Shown one piece after another: positions 17,219 through 25,347 of a DNA stretch of 47,426 nt (position 1 is its first letter; each line of letters opens with the position of its first letter). Under the pieces are notes generated by a model that saw only the letters and a program-made list of their open reading frames with translations, did no database searches and was not told the origin of the DNA. Source of the stretch: JAVWMQ01 sp036637375 (lineage in GTDB: Bacteria > Bacillota > Clostridia > Peptostreptococcales > Anaerovoracaceae). Location: assembly GCA_036637375.1 (NCBI GenBank), contig JAVWMQ010000008.1:1-47426 (forward strand). The letters are read 5' to 3'. Made by a program: the position numbers and the translations under genes.

Positions 17219-18436
17219 TTACTTAGCTGTTAATTCAACAATTTTTACAATTATTTCGCTTGCCTTTTTCATCGCCTGCACAGATGCAAACTCAGCAACA
17301 CTGTGGAAATTGTTTCCTCCAACAAATATATTAGGGCATGGCAAGCCTTTAAATGATAGTTTAGCACCATCAGTTCCACCTCTAATAGGTTTCACTTCAA
17401 ATGGTACGCCACAAGCCTCATAAGCTTCTTTTGCAATATCCATAATGAAATTCTTGTCCTCTAAAACCTCTTTCATATTTGAATATTCATCTCTAATTTC
17501 AAGCTCAACTACACCTTCACCGTATTTGTCATTTACTTTTTTTGCAATTTCCTTAAATCTGACTTTTTTGTCCTCTAAAGCATCTTTGAAAAAATCTCTC
17601 AAGATATATACCATTTCAAAATGTTCAACATCTCCTGACATTTCACATAAATGGAAGAAGCCTTCGTACCCTTCAGTGTGTTCAGGTCTCTCTAGGGCTG
17701 GCATCATTGTAGCAAGCTCTGCTCCAACATCACAGGCATTAATCATTATATTTTTTGCATTTCCTGGATGAACATTATGCCCGTTTACAATTACTTTTAC
17801 TTCTGCTGCATTAAAAGTTTCACAGTTAAATTCCCCCATAGTTTCACCATCAAGAGTAAATGCAAAGTCAGCTCCAAATTTTTCTACATTGAAAACATCT
17901 CCTCCGCATCCAATTTCTTCGTCTGGTGTAAATGCTACACAAAAATCTCCATGTTTAATCTCTGGATGATTCATAATAAATGCTACTGCATCTAAAATAG
18001 CTGCTATTCCAGCTTTATCATCGCCACCAAGCAGCGTTGTCCCATCTGATGTTATTATATCATGTCCAACATATTTTGCTAAATCTGGCGCGTTTGCTGG
18101 TGAAATCCCAAGCCCTTCTTTAATTACAATTTCATTGCCATCGTAATTTTTATGTAAAACAGGTACAACGTTAGCCCCTGGCGCATCTGGTGCTGTGTCC
18201 AAATGAGAAATAAATCCAGCAACAGGTACATTCCCCTCTATGTTCCCTTTAATCCTCGCCATTAGGCAAGAATGCTCGTCTATTGTAACATCAGTAACGC
18301 CTAGCTCTTCTAACTCTGTTTTTAGCAACTGTGCAAAATCTCTCTGCCCTTGAGAACTTGGAACAACCCCTTTGCTCCCATCAGAAGTAGTATCAATTTG
18401 CACGTATTCCATTAATCTTGAAGCTATATCTTTCAT
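17219..18436 (-). CDS. pepT: Peptidase T (tripeptide aminopeptidase)
   Basis: 405 residues of the M20B family; removes N-terminal residues from tripeptides in the cytoplasm using two zinc ions. Metal-site segments are intact: FISHLDTAPDAPG near 74, TLLGGDDKAGIAAILDA near 133 (bridging Asp), AFTPDEEIGCG near 168 (catalytic and metal Glu), FTLDGETMGEF near 192, and the C-terminal PIRGGTDGAKLS and GNNFHSVAEF near 350-380. Strong AGGAGG before the ATG; consensus promoter at 18476-18504. Confidence 0.95.
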   Translation of the reverse strand: MKDIASRLMEYVQIDTTSDGSKGVVPSSQGQRDFAQLLKTELEELGVTDVTIDEHSCLMARIKGNIEGNVPVAGFISHLDTAPDAPGANVVPVLHKNYDGNEIVIKEGLGISPANAPDLAKYVGHDIITSDGTTLLGGDDKAGIAAILDAVAFIMNHPEIKHGDFCVAFTPDEEIGCGGDVFNVEKFGADFAFTLDGETMGEFNCETFNAAEVKVIVNGHNVHPGNAKNIMINACDVGAELATMMPALERPEHTEGYEGFFHLCEMSGDVEHFEMVYILRDFFKDALEDKKVRFKEIAKKVNDKYGEGVVELEIRDEYSNMKEVLEDKNFIMDIAKEAYEACGVPFEVKPIRGGTDGAKLSFKGLPCPNIFVGGNNFHSVAEFASVQAMKKASEIIVKIVELTAK

Positions 18437-18475
18437 TTCTTTCCTCCTGTATTCACAAAACTTTCTTTATGTTGT

Positions 18476-18504
18476 ATTATAACCGAATTACTAGGTAAAA
18501 TCAA
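18476..18504 (-). promoter_or_regulatory. pepT promoter
   Basis: Minus strand TTGATT (18504-18499), 17-bp spacer, perfect TATAAT (18481-18476), about 40 bp before the pepT start. Confidence 0.65.
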
Positions 18505-18546
18505 AGTTTTTCATTTAGTCCGCCCCGCGCCTCCTTATCTGCCCAT

Positions 18547-18573
18547 AAAAAAAAAGCCACCTACTAAGGTGGC
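18547..18573 (-). terminator. Terminator of the 155-residue C40 peptidase gene
   Basis: Seven-bp stem (GCCACCT / AGGTGGC) with a 4-nt loop followed on the minus strand by nine T. It lies just past the stop at 18587. Confidence 0.85.
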
Positions 18574-18586
18574 ATTAATTATTTAA

Positions 18587-19054
18587 TTAAACAACTCTTC
18601 TCACTGATAAAATGTTGTCATATTTAGCTGGTGAAATACAAATTCCCTTTCTTGGGTTTGCTGCATGAACAATCTTGTCATTTCCAGCATAAAGTGCTAC
18701 ATGTCCACTATATACAAGGATATCTCCAACCTCTGCATCACTATATGATACTGATTTACCTACTGATCTGTAAGCGTATGAAGATCTTGGAAGTGTCTTG
18801 CCATATTTTGAATAAACTAATTTAACAAATCCTGAACAATCTGTTCCGCCTGTTAAGCTATTTCCACCATATACATATGGGTTTCCAATAAACTCTTTTG
18901 CATATTTTACTACTGATCTGCCTGAAATATCATTCTTAGCCATTACCTCTATTCCGTCATCGCTTGATACGAAAATAGTTGTAGTTAATACTAATACCGC
19001 TACTAGAATGCAAAGCATTCTTTTTAGATAATGTCCTTTGATTGAATTCTCCAT
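18587..19054 (-). CDS. Small secreted NlpC/P60 (C40) peptidase
   Basis: 155 residues from the ATG at 19054, which has AAAGG close upstream; another in-frame ATG at 19072 is possible. A signal peptide (RMLCILVAVLVLTTTIFVSS) is followed by one NlpC/P60 domain: NPYVYGGNSLTGGTDCSGFV with catalytic Cys, YSGHVALYAG with His, IVHAANP with the third polar residue. These enzymes cut D-Glu-diamino-acid bonds in peptidoglycan. The domain is very like that of the 317-residue G5 protein at 24,200, including the SVSYSDA, HAANP and ILSVRRVV segments, so they are paralogues; this copy lacks G5. Two WalR-like repeats sit at its promoter. Confidence 0.9.
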   Translation of the reverse strand: MENSIKGHYLKRMLCILVAVLVLTTTIFVSSDDGIEVMAKNDISGRSVVKYAKEFIGNPYVYGGNSLTGGTDCSGFVKLVYSKYGKTLPRSSYAYRSVGKSVSYSDAEVGDILVYSGHVALYAGNDKIVHAANPRKGICISPAKYDNILSVRRVV

Positions 19055-19093
19055 TGTACCTTTACCTCTCATGTGTTCTCATCTCTTATATTT

Positions 19094-19154
19094 ATATTAC
19101 ATCACCGTCACAATTCAATCAACTTATGTGAACTTTCTTCACATAACCCTCACA
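19094..19154 (-). promoter_or_regulatory. Promoter with two WalR-like direct repeats (155-residue C40 gene)
   Basis: Promoter on minus: TTGATT (19122-19117), 17 bp, TAATAT (19099-19094). Two TGTnAn-N5-TGTnAn repeats are present: TGTGAG-N5-TGTGAA at 19154-19138 (about -59) and TGTGAC-N5-TGTAAT at 19112-19096 (inside the spacer and -10). The second half-site of the first also forms a perfect 9-bp inverted repeat, TTATGTGAA/TTCACATAA (19124-19146). The layout resembles sites of the WalR (YycF) regulator of cell-wall hydrolases, though G at the fourth base differs from its usual A/T. Confidence 0.5.
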
Positions 19155-19217
19155 TAGTTTTATCAGATTAAAGTTTTAAAGTTTTTTGTTCAAAACATAT
19201 CACTTTATTCCAATAGA

Positions 19218-19245
19218 AAATCACCCTCCACGTGCAGGGTGATTT
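19218..19245 (-). terminator. Terminator of the first G5-C40 gene
   Basis: Ten-bp stem AAATCACCCT / AGGGTGATTT around an 8-nt loop, about 30 bp past the stop at 19278; the following T-run on minus is short (TTTTCTATT). Confidence 0.7.
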
Positions 19246-19277
19246 CCTAAATTAGTCAATAATCTTCTAAGCTGTTT

Positions 19278-20222
19278 TTAATTTATTATTCTTCTAACAC
19301 ATTTAATTTCTCTGTAATCTGCATTCCACATTACTATACCAACTTCTGGACTTGATGCATGAATTATTTTGCCGTTACCTGCATAAATCCCAACATGTCC
19401 TGAGTAGCAAAGTATATCGCCTGGTTTTGCATCTTTGTATGATACAGCTTTACCAATTGATTGGTATGCTCCTGATGTTCTTGGTAGGTTGAATCCGAAT
19501 TTTGCAAATATCAATTTTACAAAACCTGAACAGTCTGTACCGGTTGTTAAGCTATTGCCACCGTAAACGTATGGATTCCCAAGGTACTTTTTGGCAGTTT
19601 CTATAATTTTTTGTCTATCAAGTGTTCCTTCATAAACAACTTTTGAAACTGTAGGTTTTACAACTTTTCTATCAATGTTTTTTGAGTCGACAACAGCACC
19701 GTTTACCACTGTCTGCGCTTTAACATATTTAGTAATTCCATTTATACCTTGACGAGCTACCTTTTTCTGGCCCTTAGCCATATTTCTTTTTTCTTTTACT
19801 ATAGTTTTAAATTCAATTTCTTTGTTTAGTACTGACGTACCTTCTGCTTTTACTTCAAACTTGTTATCTTCTTTGTTTGTTTCAATTATTCTGCTAACTG
19901 CTGGCTCTGTCTCCATTGCAGGTTCACTTAAAATTGTAGAAACTGGTTCTACTGTAAGTGCTGGATACACATTAACATCCTTAACTTCTTCAAGACTGCC
20001 TGTATATTCTCCTATTACACTTTCAATTACCTTGTCTGCTTCGGCTTTTGAACTAACTACTGCAAGTTCTTCTTCGCCCGCCTTAATTACTTGGGTATTA
20101 TCTTCCATTGCATACGCAATGATCTGACCACCACCACCTGCCGCAACAAAAGATGTTGTTACAACAAATGCTACTGCCATAGTCATTAACCTTTTCTTTA
20201 TTTGTTTTTTATTTAAAATCAT
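19278..20222 (-). CDS. Secreted G5-domain NlpC/P60 peptidase (copy 1)
   Basis: 314 residues from the ATG at 20222, chosen because CAGGAG lies 10 bp upstream; an upstream ATG at 20270 lacks this. Order: signal peptide with a hydrophobic core (MTMAVAFVVTTSFVAAG), a segment VIKAGEEELAVVSSKAEADKV typical of proteins with G5 domains, a G5 domain (about residues 130-205, ending VVYEGT), and a C40 domain with NPYVYGGNSLTTGTDCSGFV (catalytic Cys), CYSGHVGIYAG (His) and IIHASSP. G5 domains bind wall glycans, so this is a wall-anchored peptidoglycan hydrolase. It parallels the copy at 24,200. Confidence 0.9.
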   Translation of the reverse strand: MILNKKQIKKRLMTMAVAFVVTTSFVAAGGGGQIIAYAMEDNTQVIKAGEEELAVVSSKAEADKVIESVIGEYTGSLEEVKDVNVYPALTVEPVSTILSEPAMETEPAVSRIIETNKEDNKFEVKAEGTSVLNKEIEFKTIVKEKRNMAKGQKKVARQGINGITKYVKAQTVVNGAVVDSKNIDRKVVKPTVSKVVYEGTLDRQKIIETAKKYLGNPYVYGGNSLTTGTDCSGFVKLIFAKFGFNLPRTSGAYQSIGKAVSYKDAKPGDILCYSGHVGIYAGNGKIIHASSPEVGIVMWNADYREIKCVRRIIN

Positions 20223-20261
20223 TTTATACCTACTCCTGTTTTTTTGTTTCCAACAATTGTT

Positions 20262-20332
20262 ATAATACATTTAACAGTTATTTTCTGCAATAAATGTGCC
20301 TTTTTCTTCACATAAACTACAAATCCGTCACA
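20262..20332 (-). promoter_or_regulatory. Promoter with WalR-like repeat (first G5-C40 gene)
   Basis: Minus strand TTGCAG (20290-20285), 17 bp, TATTAT (20267-20262). Upstream, TGTGAC-N5-TGTAGT lies at 20332-20316 (centre about -69), followed after 3 bp by another TGTGAA half-site. The centre is about 10 bp (one turn) further out than the upstream site at the neighbouring C40 gene. Confidence 0.45.
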
Positions 20333-20336
20333 TTAC

Positions 20337-20364
20337 ATAAAAAAACGGGAGATGATATTCTCCC
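20337..20364 (-). terminator. Terminator of the iclR-type gene
   Basis: Six-bp GC stem GGGAGA / TCTCCC with a 6-nt loop, followed on minus by CGTTTTTTT. It lies just past the stop at 20373. Confidence 0.8.
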
Positions 20365-20372
20365 ATTTGATA

Positions 20373-21128
20373 TTATTCTATAATCATTTGCCCTATCTTG
20401 TTTGCTCCGATTTTCATTTCCTCCAAAAATCTAGCTTTTTCATCCTCAAATCCCCTCGATTTAAGCGCCCCCATTGACATACAGCCATGAATTTCTCCGT
20501 TACTTTTGAACACTGGTACACCAATTCCAACAGTACCATCCAAAAATTCATCCATACTTTCTGCATATCCTCTTTCTCTTATTTTCATATATTCCTCTAG
20601 CAACTCCTTTTTGTCCATTATTGCTCCTGGTGAAACTTTTACTAATTCTATATTATTAATAATTTCTTCCAACTCAGCTTGTGTATGCGAATATGCCATA
20701 AGAACTTTGCCATAGCACCCACTATTAATAGGATAACTATTTCCTGCAATATATCTGATCCTACTATCGTGAAATTGCGACTCATAAATACTAATAACTT
20801 CGGTGCCTTCTAGCACCGCATAACCCATTTGCTCCCCTGTTGTAACTGAAACTTCATCGACAATTCGCCTTATTTCTAGTAAAAGATCAGTATAGTTTGC
20901 ATAAACCATACCAACCCTGTACGCCATATGTCCCACTGTATACTCACCCTTAAAATTTCTTTTGATAAAATTATGTTCCTCTAGGGTGTTCAAAATTCTA
21001 TGTACTGTTGGTTTTGTAATTCCTAAATCAACACTAATTGATTTCGCTGTATATGTATGTGGATATTCAATAAATTTCTTCAAAACTACAAGGCTTTTAT
21101 CAATTGCAGTTTGTTTATCATTATTCAT
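20373..21128 (-). CDS. IclR family transcriptional regulator
   Basis: 251 residues. N-terminal winged helix (about 8-65: ALVVLKKF-like start, ISVDLGITKPTVHRILNTLE recognition helix) and a C-terminal IclR effector domain with GYAVLEGTEVISIYESQ near 98 and RGYAESMDEFLDGTVGIGVP near 187. IclR proteins bind small metabolites and usually repress neighbouring catabolic genes. It follows the YfcC transporter and D-aminoacylase on the same strand but has its own promoter and a terminator before it. The likely targets are those two genes; the near-perfect palindrome at 24,038 is the best operator candidate. Confidence 0.92.
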   Translation of the reverse strand: MNNDKQTAIDKSLVVLKKFIEYPHTYTAKSISVDLGITKPTVHRILNTLEEHNFIKRNFKGEYTVGHMAYRVGMVYANYTDLLLEIRRIVDEVSVTTGEQMGYAVLEGTEVISIYESQFHDSRIRYIAGNSYPINSGCYGKVLMAYSHTQAELEEIINNIELVKVSPGAIMDKKELLEEYMKIRERGYAESMDEFLDGTVGIGVPVFKSNGEIHGCMSMGALKSRGFEDEKARFLEEMKIGANKIGQMIIE

Positions 21129-21141
21129 TTCGACCTCCTAA

Positions 21142-21162
21142 ATCTAATAATTTAGATTATAA
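21142..21162 (-). promoter_or_regulatory. iclR-type gene -10 element overlapped by a palindrome
   Basis: TATAAT on minus at 21162-21157 overlaps AATCTAATAATTTAGATT (21142-21159), a 7-bp inverted repeat with a 4-bp centre. The overlap suggests autoregulation. The -35 is poor. Confidence 0.4.
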
Positions 21163-21182
21163 CATAAAAAAAAATTTTATAC

Positions 21183-21212
21183 AAAAAAGACAGCTCAATG
21201 CTGCCTTTTTTT
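21183..21212. terminator. Bidirectional terminator after the YfcC transporter
   Basis: Stem GACAGC / GCTGCC (one G-U on each strand) with TCAAT loop, flanked by an A-run and a T-run. It separates the transporter gene from the iclR-type gene. Confidence 0.75.
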
Positions 21213-21234
21213 GTCATTACTTATTTATTTACAT

Positions 21235-22629
21235 CTAGAAAGGTCCTAAATTTATCATTTGTGCGATTACCACAAATACTCCACCAATTAGATATTGAGC
21301 TAGTATTAAAGGTAATATCCACTTGGCCCATGTTGTCCATGGAATTTTTGCAAGTGCAAGACCTGCCATAAAATATCCTGATGTTGGTGTGAATATATTT
21401 GAAATCCCATCCCCAAGCTGGAATGCTACACATGCTGTTTGTCTTGTCACATCTACAAGGTCAGCTAATGGTGCCATAATCGGAATAGATACTGCCGCCT
21501 GTCCACTGCCTGATGGTACAATAAAGTTTAATAGGCACTGGAATATATACATCCCAACTGCAGTAATTGCAGATGGTAACTGTCCTAAGAAAGTGGCCGC
21601 ACTATTTAAAATTGGATGAATTATATTTCCATCTGTCATTACAACTAGAATACCTCTTGCAAAGCCTACAATTAATGCACCTGCTGCAATTGCAGCCATT
21701 CCTTCTGCTAGAGAGTTTGCAAATCCATTAAGTCCCATTTTGCTAATTATTGATACAACAATTGCCATGCCAAGGAACAATGCAGATATTTCATTCATAT
21801 ACCAATGATACTTTACAACTCCAAATATTAGTATTCCGATGCTTGCCAAAAATACAAGCAGAATAAGTTTTTCTCTTTTACCAAACTCGTGTAAATTTGA
21901 TAGATCTAATTTATCTTCTCTCGCCAAATCGATTTCATACATACTTGAAAGCGTTGGATCTTTTTTTACTTTTTTTGCATATCTAAATACAAATCCTATA
22001 GTCAATACTAGAAGCACTCCATACATAGCCGCTCTAAATGCCATTCCGGAAAACAGTGGCAATCCCGCTATTCCCTGAGCAACACCTACCGTAAACGGAT
22101 TCATAAATGCACCCGCAAATCCTGCACCTGCACCGCACAAAACCATGGCTGTTCCTGTAATCGAGTCAAACCCCATAGCAACTGCAAGACTAACCATTAT
22201 AGGTATAAATGGCAACGTTTCCTCCGCCATTCCTATAATCGCTCCACCTAATGAAAAAACAATCATTATAACTGGAATTATTATAGTTTCTTTGCCATTT
22301 AATATTTTTGTAAGCCTACCAAGCCCTGCTTCTATTGCTCCTGTATCTTGAAGTACATTAAAACTACCACCAACGATAAATATAAAAAATATAATCATTG
22401 CACTTTCAACCATTCCTCTTGGAACAGATGACAAAAATCCCATTAGCGAAACTGGTGTATTTTTAACATTCTCAAAAGAACTTGCATCAACGATTTCTCT
22501 GCCATCTGGCAATGTAGTCATTTGATATTGCCCTGCTGGAATAATGTAAGTCAATGCTACGCAAATTAGAATCATACTTAATAACAATACATAAACGTGT
22601 GGAACCTTAAACTTCTTTTTTGTTTTCAT
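21235..22629 (-). CDS. YfcC family transporter (C4-dicarboxylate/amino-acid carrier type)
   Basis: 464 residues, about twelve hydrophobic segments. The N-terminus KVPHVYVLLLSMILICVALTYIIPAGQY is typical of YfcC/DcuC-superfamily carriers, as are GMAEETLPFIPIMVSLAVAM near 133, CGAGAGFAGAFMNPFTVGVAQ near 164, and PSGSGQAAVSIPIMAPLADL near 373. Substrates in the family are poorly known. It starts 12 bp after the D-aminoacylase gene with a strong GGGAGG site, so the two are one operon; a plausible cargo is an N-acyl-D-amino acid, a peptide fragment or the released amino acid. Confidence 0.88.
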   Translation of the reverse strand: MKTKKKFKVPHVYVLLLSMILICVALTYIIPAGQYQMTTLPDGREIVDASSFENVKNTPVSLMGFLSSVPRGMVESAMIIFFIFIVGGSFNVLQDTGAIEAGLGRLTKILNGKETIIIPVIMIVFSLGGAIIGMAEETLPFIPIMVSLAVAMGFDSITGTAMVLCGAGAGFAGAFMNPFTVGVAQGIAGLPLFSGMAFRAAMYGVLLVLTIGFVFRYAKKVKKDPTLSSMYEIDLAREDKLDLSNLHEFGKREKLILLVFLASIGILIFGVVKYHWYMNEISALFLGMAIVVSIISKMGLNGFANSLAEGMAAIAAGALIVGFARGILVVMTDGNIIHPILNSAATFLGQLPSAITAVGMYIFQCLLNFIVPSGSGQAAVSIPIMAPLADLVDVTRQTACVAFQLGDGISNIFTPTSGYFMAGLALAKIPWTTWAKWILPLILAQYLIGGVFVVIAQMINLGPF

Positions 22630-22641
22630 CCTGTGCCTCCC

Positions 22642-24012
22642 TTAATTATTATCTTTTGTAAATTCAGAAGCTATGAATTTACCTAACGTACTATTTATAA
22701 TATTTTCTTTATCCTTTGCAATCTTTCCGTTCACTATGACCATATCTATGCCTTTTGGTGCTTTTGTCCCATCTTCAAATGTAGCCAAGTCTATTATTTC
22801 ATTTGGATCAAAAATCGTAATATCTCCATCATAGTTAAGTTTAATTTCACCTTTACCCATAAGCTCTAATCTCTTTGCAGGAATTTTAGTTATTTTTTCT
22901 ATTGCATCTATCATACTAATGCATTTTTCTTCTCTCACATACTTTCCCAGTAACCTTGGAAATGTTCCTGCTACACGTGGATGTCCACTACCATTTTTCA
23001 TAATTCCATCACTTGCAATAATAGAGTTCTTGTCTACAATCGCACCTTGAATTTCTTCTTCATTCATTACAAACGCAACTACTAGCATATTGGGTGATTC
23101 TCGTCTCACTTCCTCAAATATTTCTTTGGTACAATATTGCCCTTTGTATTTCCCATCTGTAATTAGAATTGCATCGTATGATTTACCCCATCTTTCAAAG
23201 CAACCATCATCAAAAACTGCCGAACCAATTTCTGTAGAAAACGCATTGTATGGATAGGTATCAAATCCTAGCCTTTCGTTTTTATTAATAGCTTCGCTAA
23301 TCATGTTTAAAGCTTCATCCATTTGCCCCATAGCTGAGCAGCTACTTAAATGAGAAATCTGAAATCTTTGTTTAGTTGTTTCTGCAATGTTTATCATCTC
23401 AGAAACAGCATCCATTGATCCTGCAGAATCTTCCCTATAATGCATTGATACAAAGGCCTTATCTTCTACATTCTCTAAAACTCTCACTATTTCTTGAAAA
23501 GTTATTCCTGGATCATACTCAATACCAAATGATACTCCATAAGCCCCATTTGTCAACTCAAAGTTAATCTCCTCGATAATCTTGTCAATGACTTCTTGTG
23601 ATGCAAGATCATATCTACCTATACCTTGTTTCTCTCTAAAGTAGTTATATCCAGATAACATTAAATAATTTGTTGGCATTCCTCCAAGACTTTCTATCCC
23701 AGATTTAAAATCCTCAATGCCTTGATACTGAACTCCACAATTTCCTCCTACACAGGTGGTAACACCCATATTAAGCATAAGTTTTGAAACAATGGGCTTT
23801 TTGCCTTCATTGCAAAAATCCTCCTCATGCATATGGAGATCAATAAATCCAGGTGAAACAATTTTGCCAGTAGCATCAATTGTTGTTTCCGCTTCTTTGT
23901 CAATTTTGCCTACTTCAACAATTTTGCCACCTGATATTGCTACATCTGCAATCTCCATCTGTCTACTCCCAAAATTAGGAATAGAACCATTTTTAATTAA
24001 TAATTCATACAT
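22642..24012 (-). CDS. N-acyl-D-amino-acid deacylase (D-aminoacylase family)
   Basis: 456 residues from the ATG at 24012, which has TTTGGAGG 6 bp upstream; 10 more in-frame residues upstream lack a site. Amidohydrolase fold: GFIDLHMHEED (metal His pair, near 61), VGGNCGVQ (metal Cys, near 89), SMHYRED near 188, ISHLSS near 213, and IASDGIMKNGSGHPRVAGTF then PRLLGKYVRE near 328-358, the signature of D-aminoacylases with the catalytic Asp. It removes acyl groups from N-acyl-D-amino acids; the acyl and amino-acid preference cannot be read. First gene of the operon with the YfcC transporter. Confidence 0.9.
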   Translation of the reverse strand: MYELLIKNGSIPNFGSRQMEIADVAISGGKIVEVGKIDKEAETTIDATGKIVSPGFIDLHMHEEDFCNEGKKPIVSKLMLNMGVTTCVGGNCGVQYQGIEDFKSGIESLGGMPTNYLMLSGYNYFREKQGIGRYDLASQEVIDKIIEEINFELTNGAYGVSFGIEYDPGITFQEIVRVLENVEDKAFVSMHYREDSAGSMDAVSEMINIAETTKQRFQISHLSSCSAMGQMDEALNMISEAINKNERLGFDTYPYNAFSTEIGSAVFDDGCFERWGKSYDAILITDGKYKGQYCTKEIFEEVRRESPNMLVVAFVMNEEEIQGAIVDKNSIIASDGIMKNGSGHPRVAGTFPRLLGKYVREEKCISMIDAIEKITKIPAKRLELMGKGEIKLNYDGDITIFDPNEIIDLATFEDGTKAPKGIDMVIVNGKIAKDKENIINSTLGKFIASEFTKDNN

Positions 24013-24037
24013 AACAGCCCTCCAAACCGCAACTTGT

Positions 24038-24107
24038 TTCATAATATGGACTTGAGTCTATATTATGAACTTAAAGAAAGTTTAACATTGTCTGAATTTA
24101 CTGTCAA
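24038..24107 (-). promoter_or_regulatory. D-aminoacylase promoter and 32-bp operator-like palindrome
   Basis: Promoter on minus: TTGACA (24107-24102), 17 bp, TAAACT (24084-24079). Right after the expected start is a palindrome at 24038-24069: arms TTCATAATATGGACT and AGTCTATATTATGAA match at 14 of 15 pairs around a TG centre. It would span about +3 to +34, a roadblock or repressor position, and lies in the locus with the IclR regulator. Confidence 0.6.
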
Positions 24108-24128
24108 TATATTTTTTTAGCTTTCCAC

Positions 24129-24168
24129 AAAAAAACATTGGCGATAAAACTATTGCCAATGTTTTTTC
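24129..24168 (-). terminator. Terminator of the second G5-C40 gene
   Basis: Stem ACATTGGC / GCCAATGT extended by A-run/T-run pairing, 12-nt loop, then seven T on the minus strand. It ends the gene at 24200. Confidence 0.85.
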
Positions 24169-24199
24169 TTTCTTATTCATATTCATATGTTATAAATTT

Positions 24200-25153
24200 T
24201 TATGATACTACCCTTCTAACAGATAGTATATTCGTATATTTTGCAGGGCCTATGCAAATATCCTTTTCCGGATTTGCTGCATGAACGATTTTGTCATTAC
24301 CTGCGTAAATAGCCACATGACCGCTATAGCAGATTAAATCTCCTGGCTTCGCATCGCTATATGATACACTTTTACCAACACCCCTTAGGGCTGATGATGT
24401 TCTTGGCAGTGACTTACCATACTTCTTGTATATAAGTTTTACAAACCCTGAGCAATCAGTTCCATTAGTCAAACTATTTCCACCATATACATATGGATTT
24501 CCTACATATCTTTTGGCAGTATCAACAAGATCTTTGCCATCAAATGTACCTTCATATACAAGCTTATCTTGTGACGGCTTAACTACATCCCTATCTATGT
24601 TCTTTGACGAAACCACTTCCCCATTTACAATAGTTTTCGCCTTAACATATTTAGTTAAACCCTTTTGTCCACTTCTAACAACTTTTGTCTTGCCTTTTGC
24701 AATGGACTTTGCTGCTTTTACCTTTGTTTCATATCCTATAGTCTTTTTTAACGAAACTGTACCTTTTGCTTTTACTGTGAACTTTTCTCCCTCATTGTTT
24801 TTTGCAACAATTTCTTTTACAGCTTCATCTTCTTCTACTTTTGTAGCATAAACCCCATCTATAAACGTTGCTGGCTCTGCTTTTAATTTTGGTGAAGTTT
24901 CCACTGCTTCAACCTTGTCTAGTTCCGATGTGTACTCTTCCAAAATACCATCAATTACATCATTTGCTGTGTCCTTTGAAGTAACCACTGCTAATTTTTC
25001 ATCTCCTGCTTTGACTACATAAGGCACGTTTGTGGCGGCATTTGCAATCATTCCATTTCCTGTGGGCATTAAGAAAATAGATGAAGTAAATACTGTCGCA
25101 AGCATTACACTTAGGATTCTCGTTCGTTTACTTTTTCTTTCTTTAACTTTCAT
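24200..25153 (-). CDS. Secreted G5-domain NlpC/P60 peptidase (copy 2)
   Basis: 317 residues from the ATG at 25153 (AAAGGAAG upstream); upstream in-frame residues lack a site. Basic N-terminus and signal peptide (ILSVMLATVFTSSIFLMPTG), a segment VVKAGDEKLAVVTSKDTANDV, a G5 domain ending KLVYEGT (about 130-205), then C40: NPYVYGGNSLTNGTDCSGFV, CYSGHVAIYAG, IVHAANP. Collinear with copy 1 throughout, and its C40 domain is closest to the small enzyme at 18,587. The three probably arose by duplication and cut peptidoglycan stem peptides outside the cell. Confidence 0.9.
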   Translation of the reverse strand: MKVKERKSKRTRILSVMLATVFTSSIFLMPTGNGMIANAATNVPYVVKAGDEKLAVVTSKDTANDVIDGILEEYTSELDKVEAVETSPKLKAEPATFIDGVYATKVEEDEAVKEIVAKNNEGEKFTVKAKGTVSLKKTIGYETKVKAAKSIAKGKTKVVRSGQKGLTKYVKAKTIVNGEVVSSKNIDRDVVKPSQDKLVYEGTFDGKDLVDTAKRYVGNPYVYGGNSLTNGTDCSGFVKLIYKKYGKSLPRTSSALRGVGKSVSYSDAKPGDLICYSGHVAIYAGNDKIVHAANPEKDICIGPAKYTNILSVRRVVS

Positions 25154-25190
25154 AATTTCTTCCTTTCTTTTTTTCTCATCCACTTTGGCA

Positions 25191-25241
25191 ATACTAATCC
25201 ATCTTTTGATATTTGACAACCTTATGAATTAAACCTTCACA
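25191..25241 (-). promoter_or_regulatory. Promoter of the second G5-C40 gene
   Basis: Minus strand TTGTCA (25219-25214), 17 bp, TAGTAT (25196-25191). A single TGTGAA half-site (25241-25236) lies at about -52; the second half of a WalR-like repeat is not recognisable here. Confidence 0.5.
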
Positions 25242-25260
25242 AAACAATCATTTATTCTTT

Positions 25261-25314
25261 TAGTTGCCTTGACAACTATTCGTTGCAGGTGTAATATAGT
25301 TGTTATGGCAACTA
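25261..25314 (+). promoter_or_regulatory. marR-ABC promoter with two identical operators
   Basis: Promoter TTGACA (25269-25274), 17 bp, TAATAT (25292-25297). Two palindromes of the form TAGTTG-N6-CAACTA lie at 25261-25278 (over the -35) and 25297-25314 (from the -10 end to the start site), centres 36 bp apart. Identical half-sites with different centres point to one protein binding both, most likely the MarR product as autorepressor. Confidence 0.8.
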
Positions 25315-25347
25315 TTTAGTCGCAAAAGTATATAAGGAGGTCATTAA

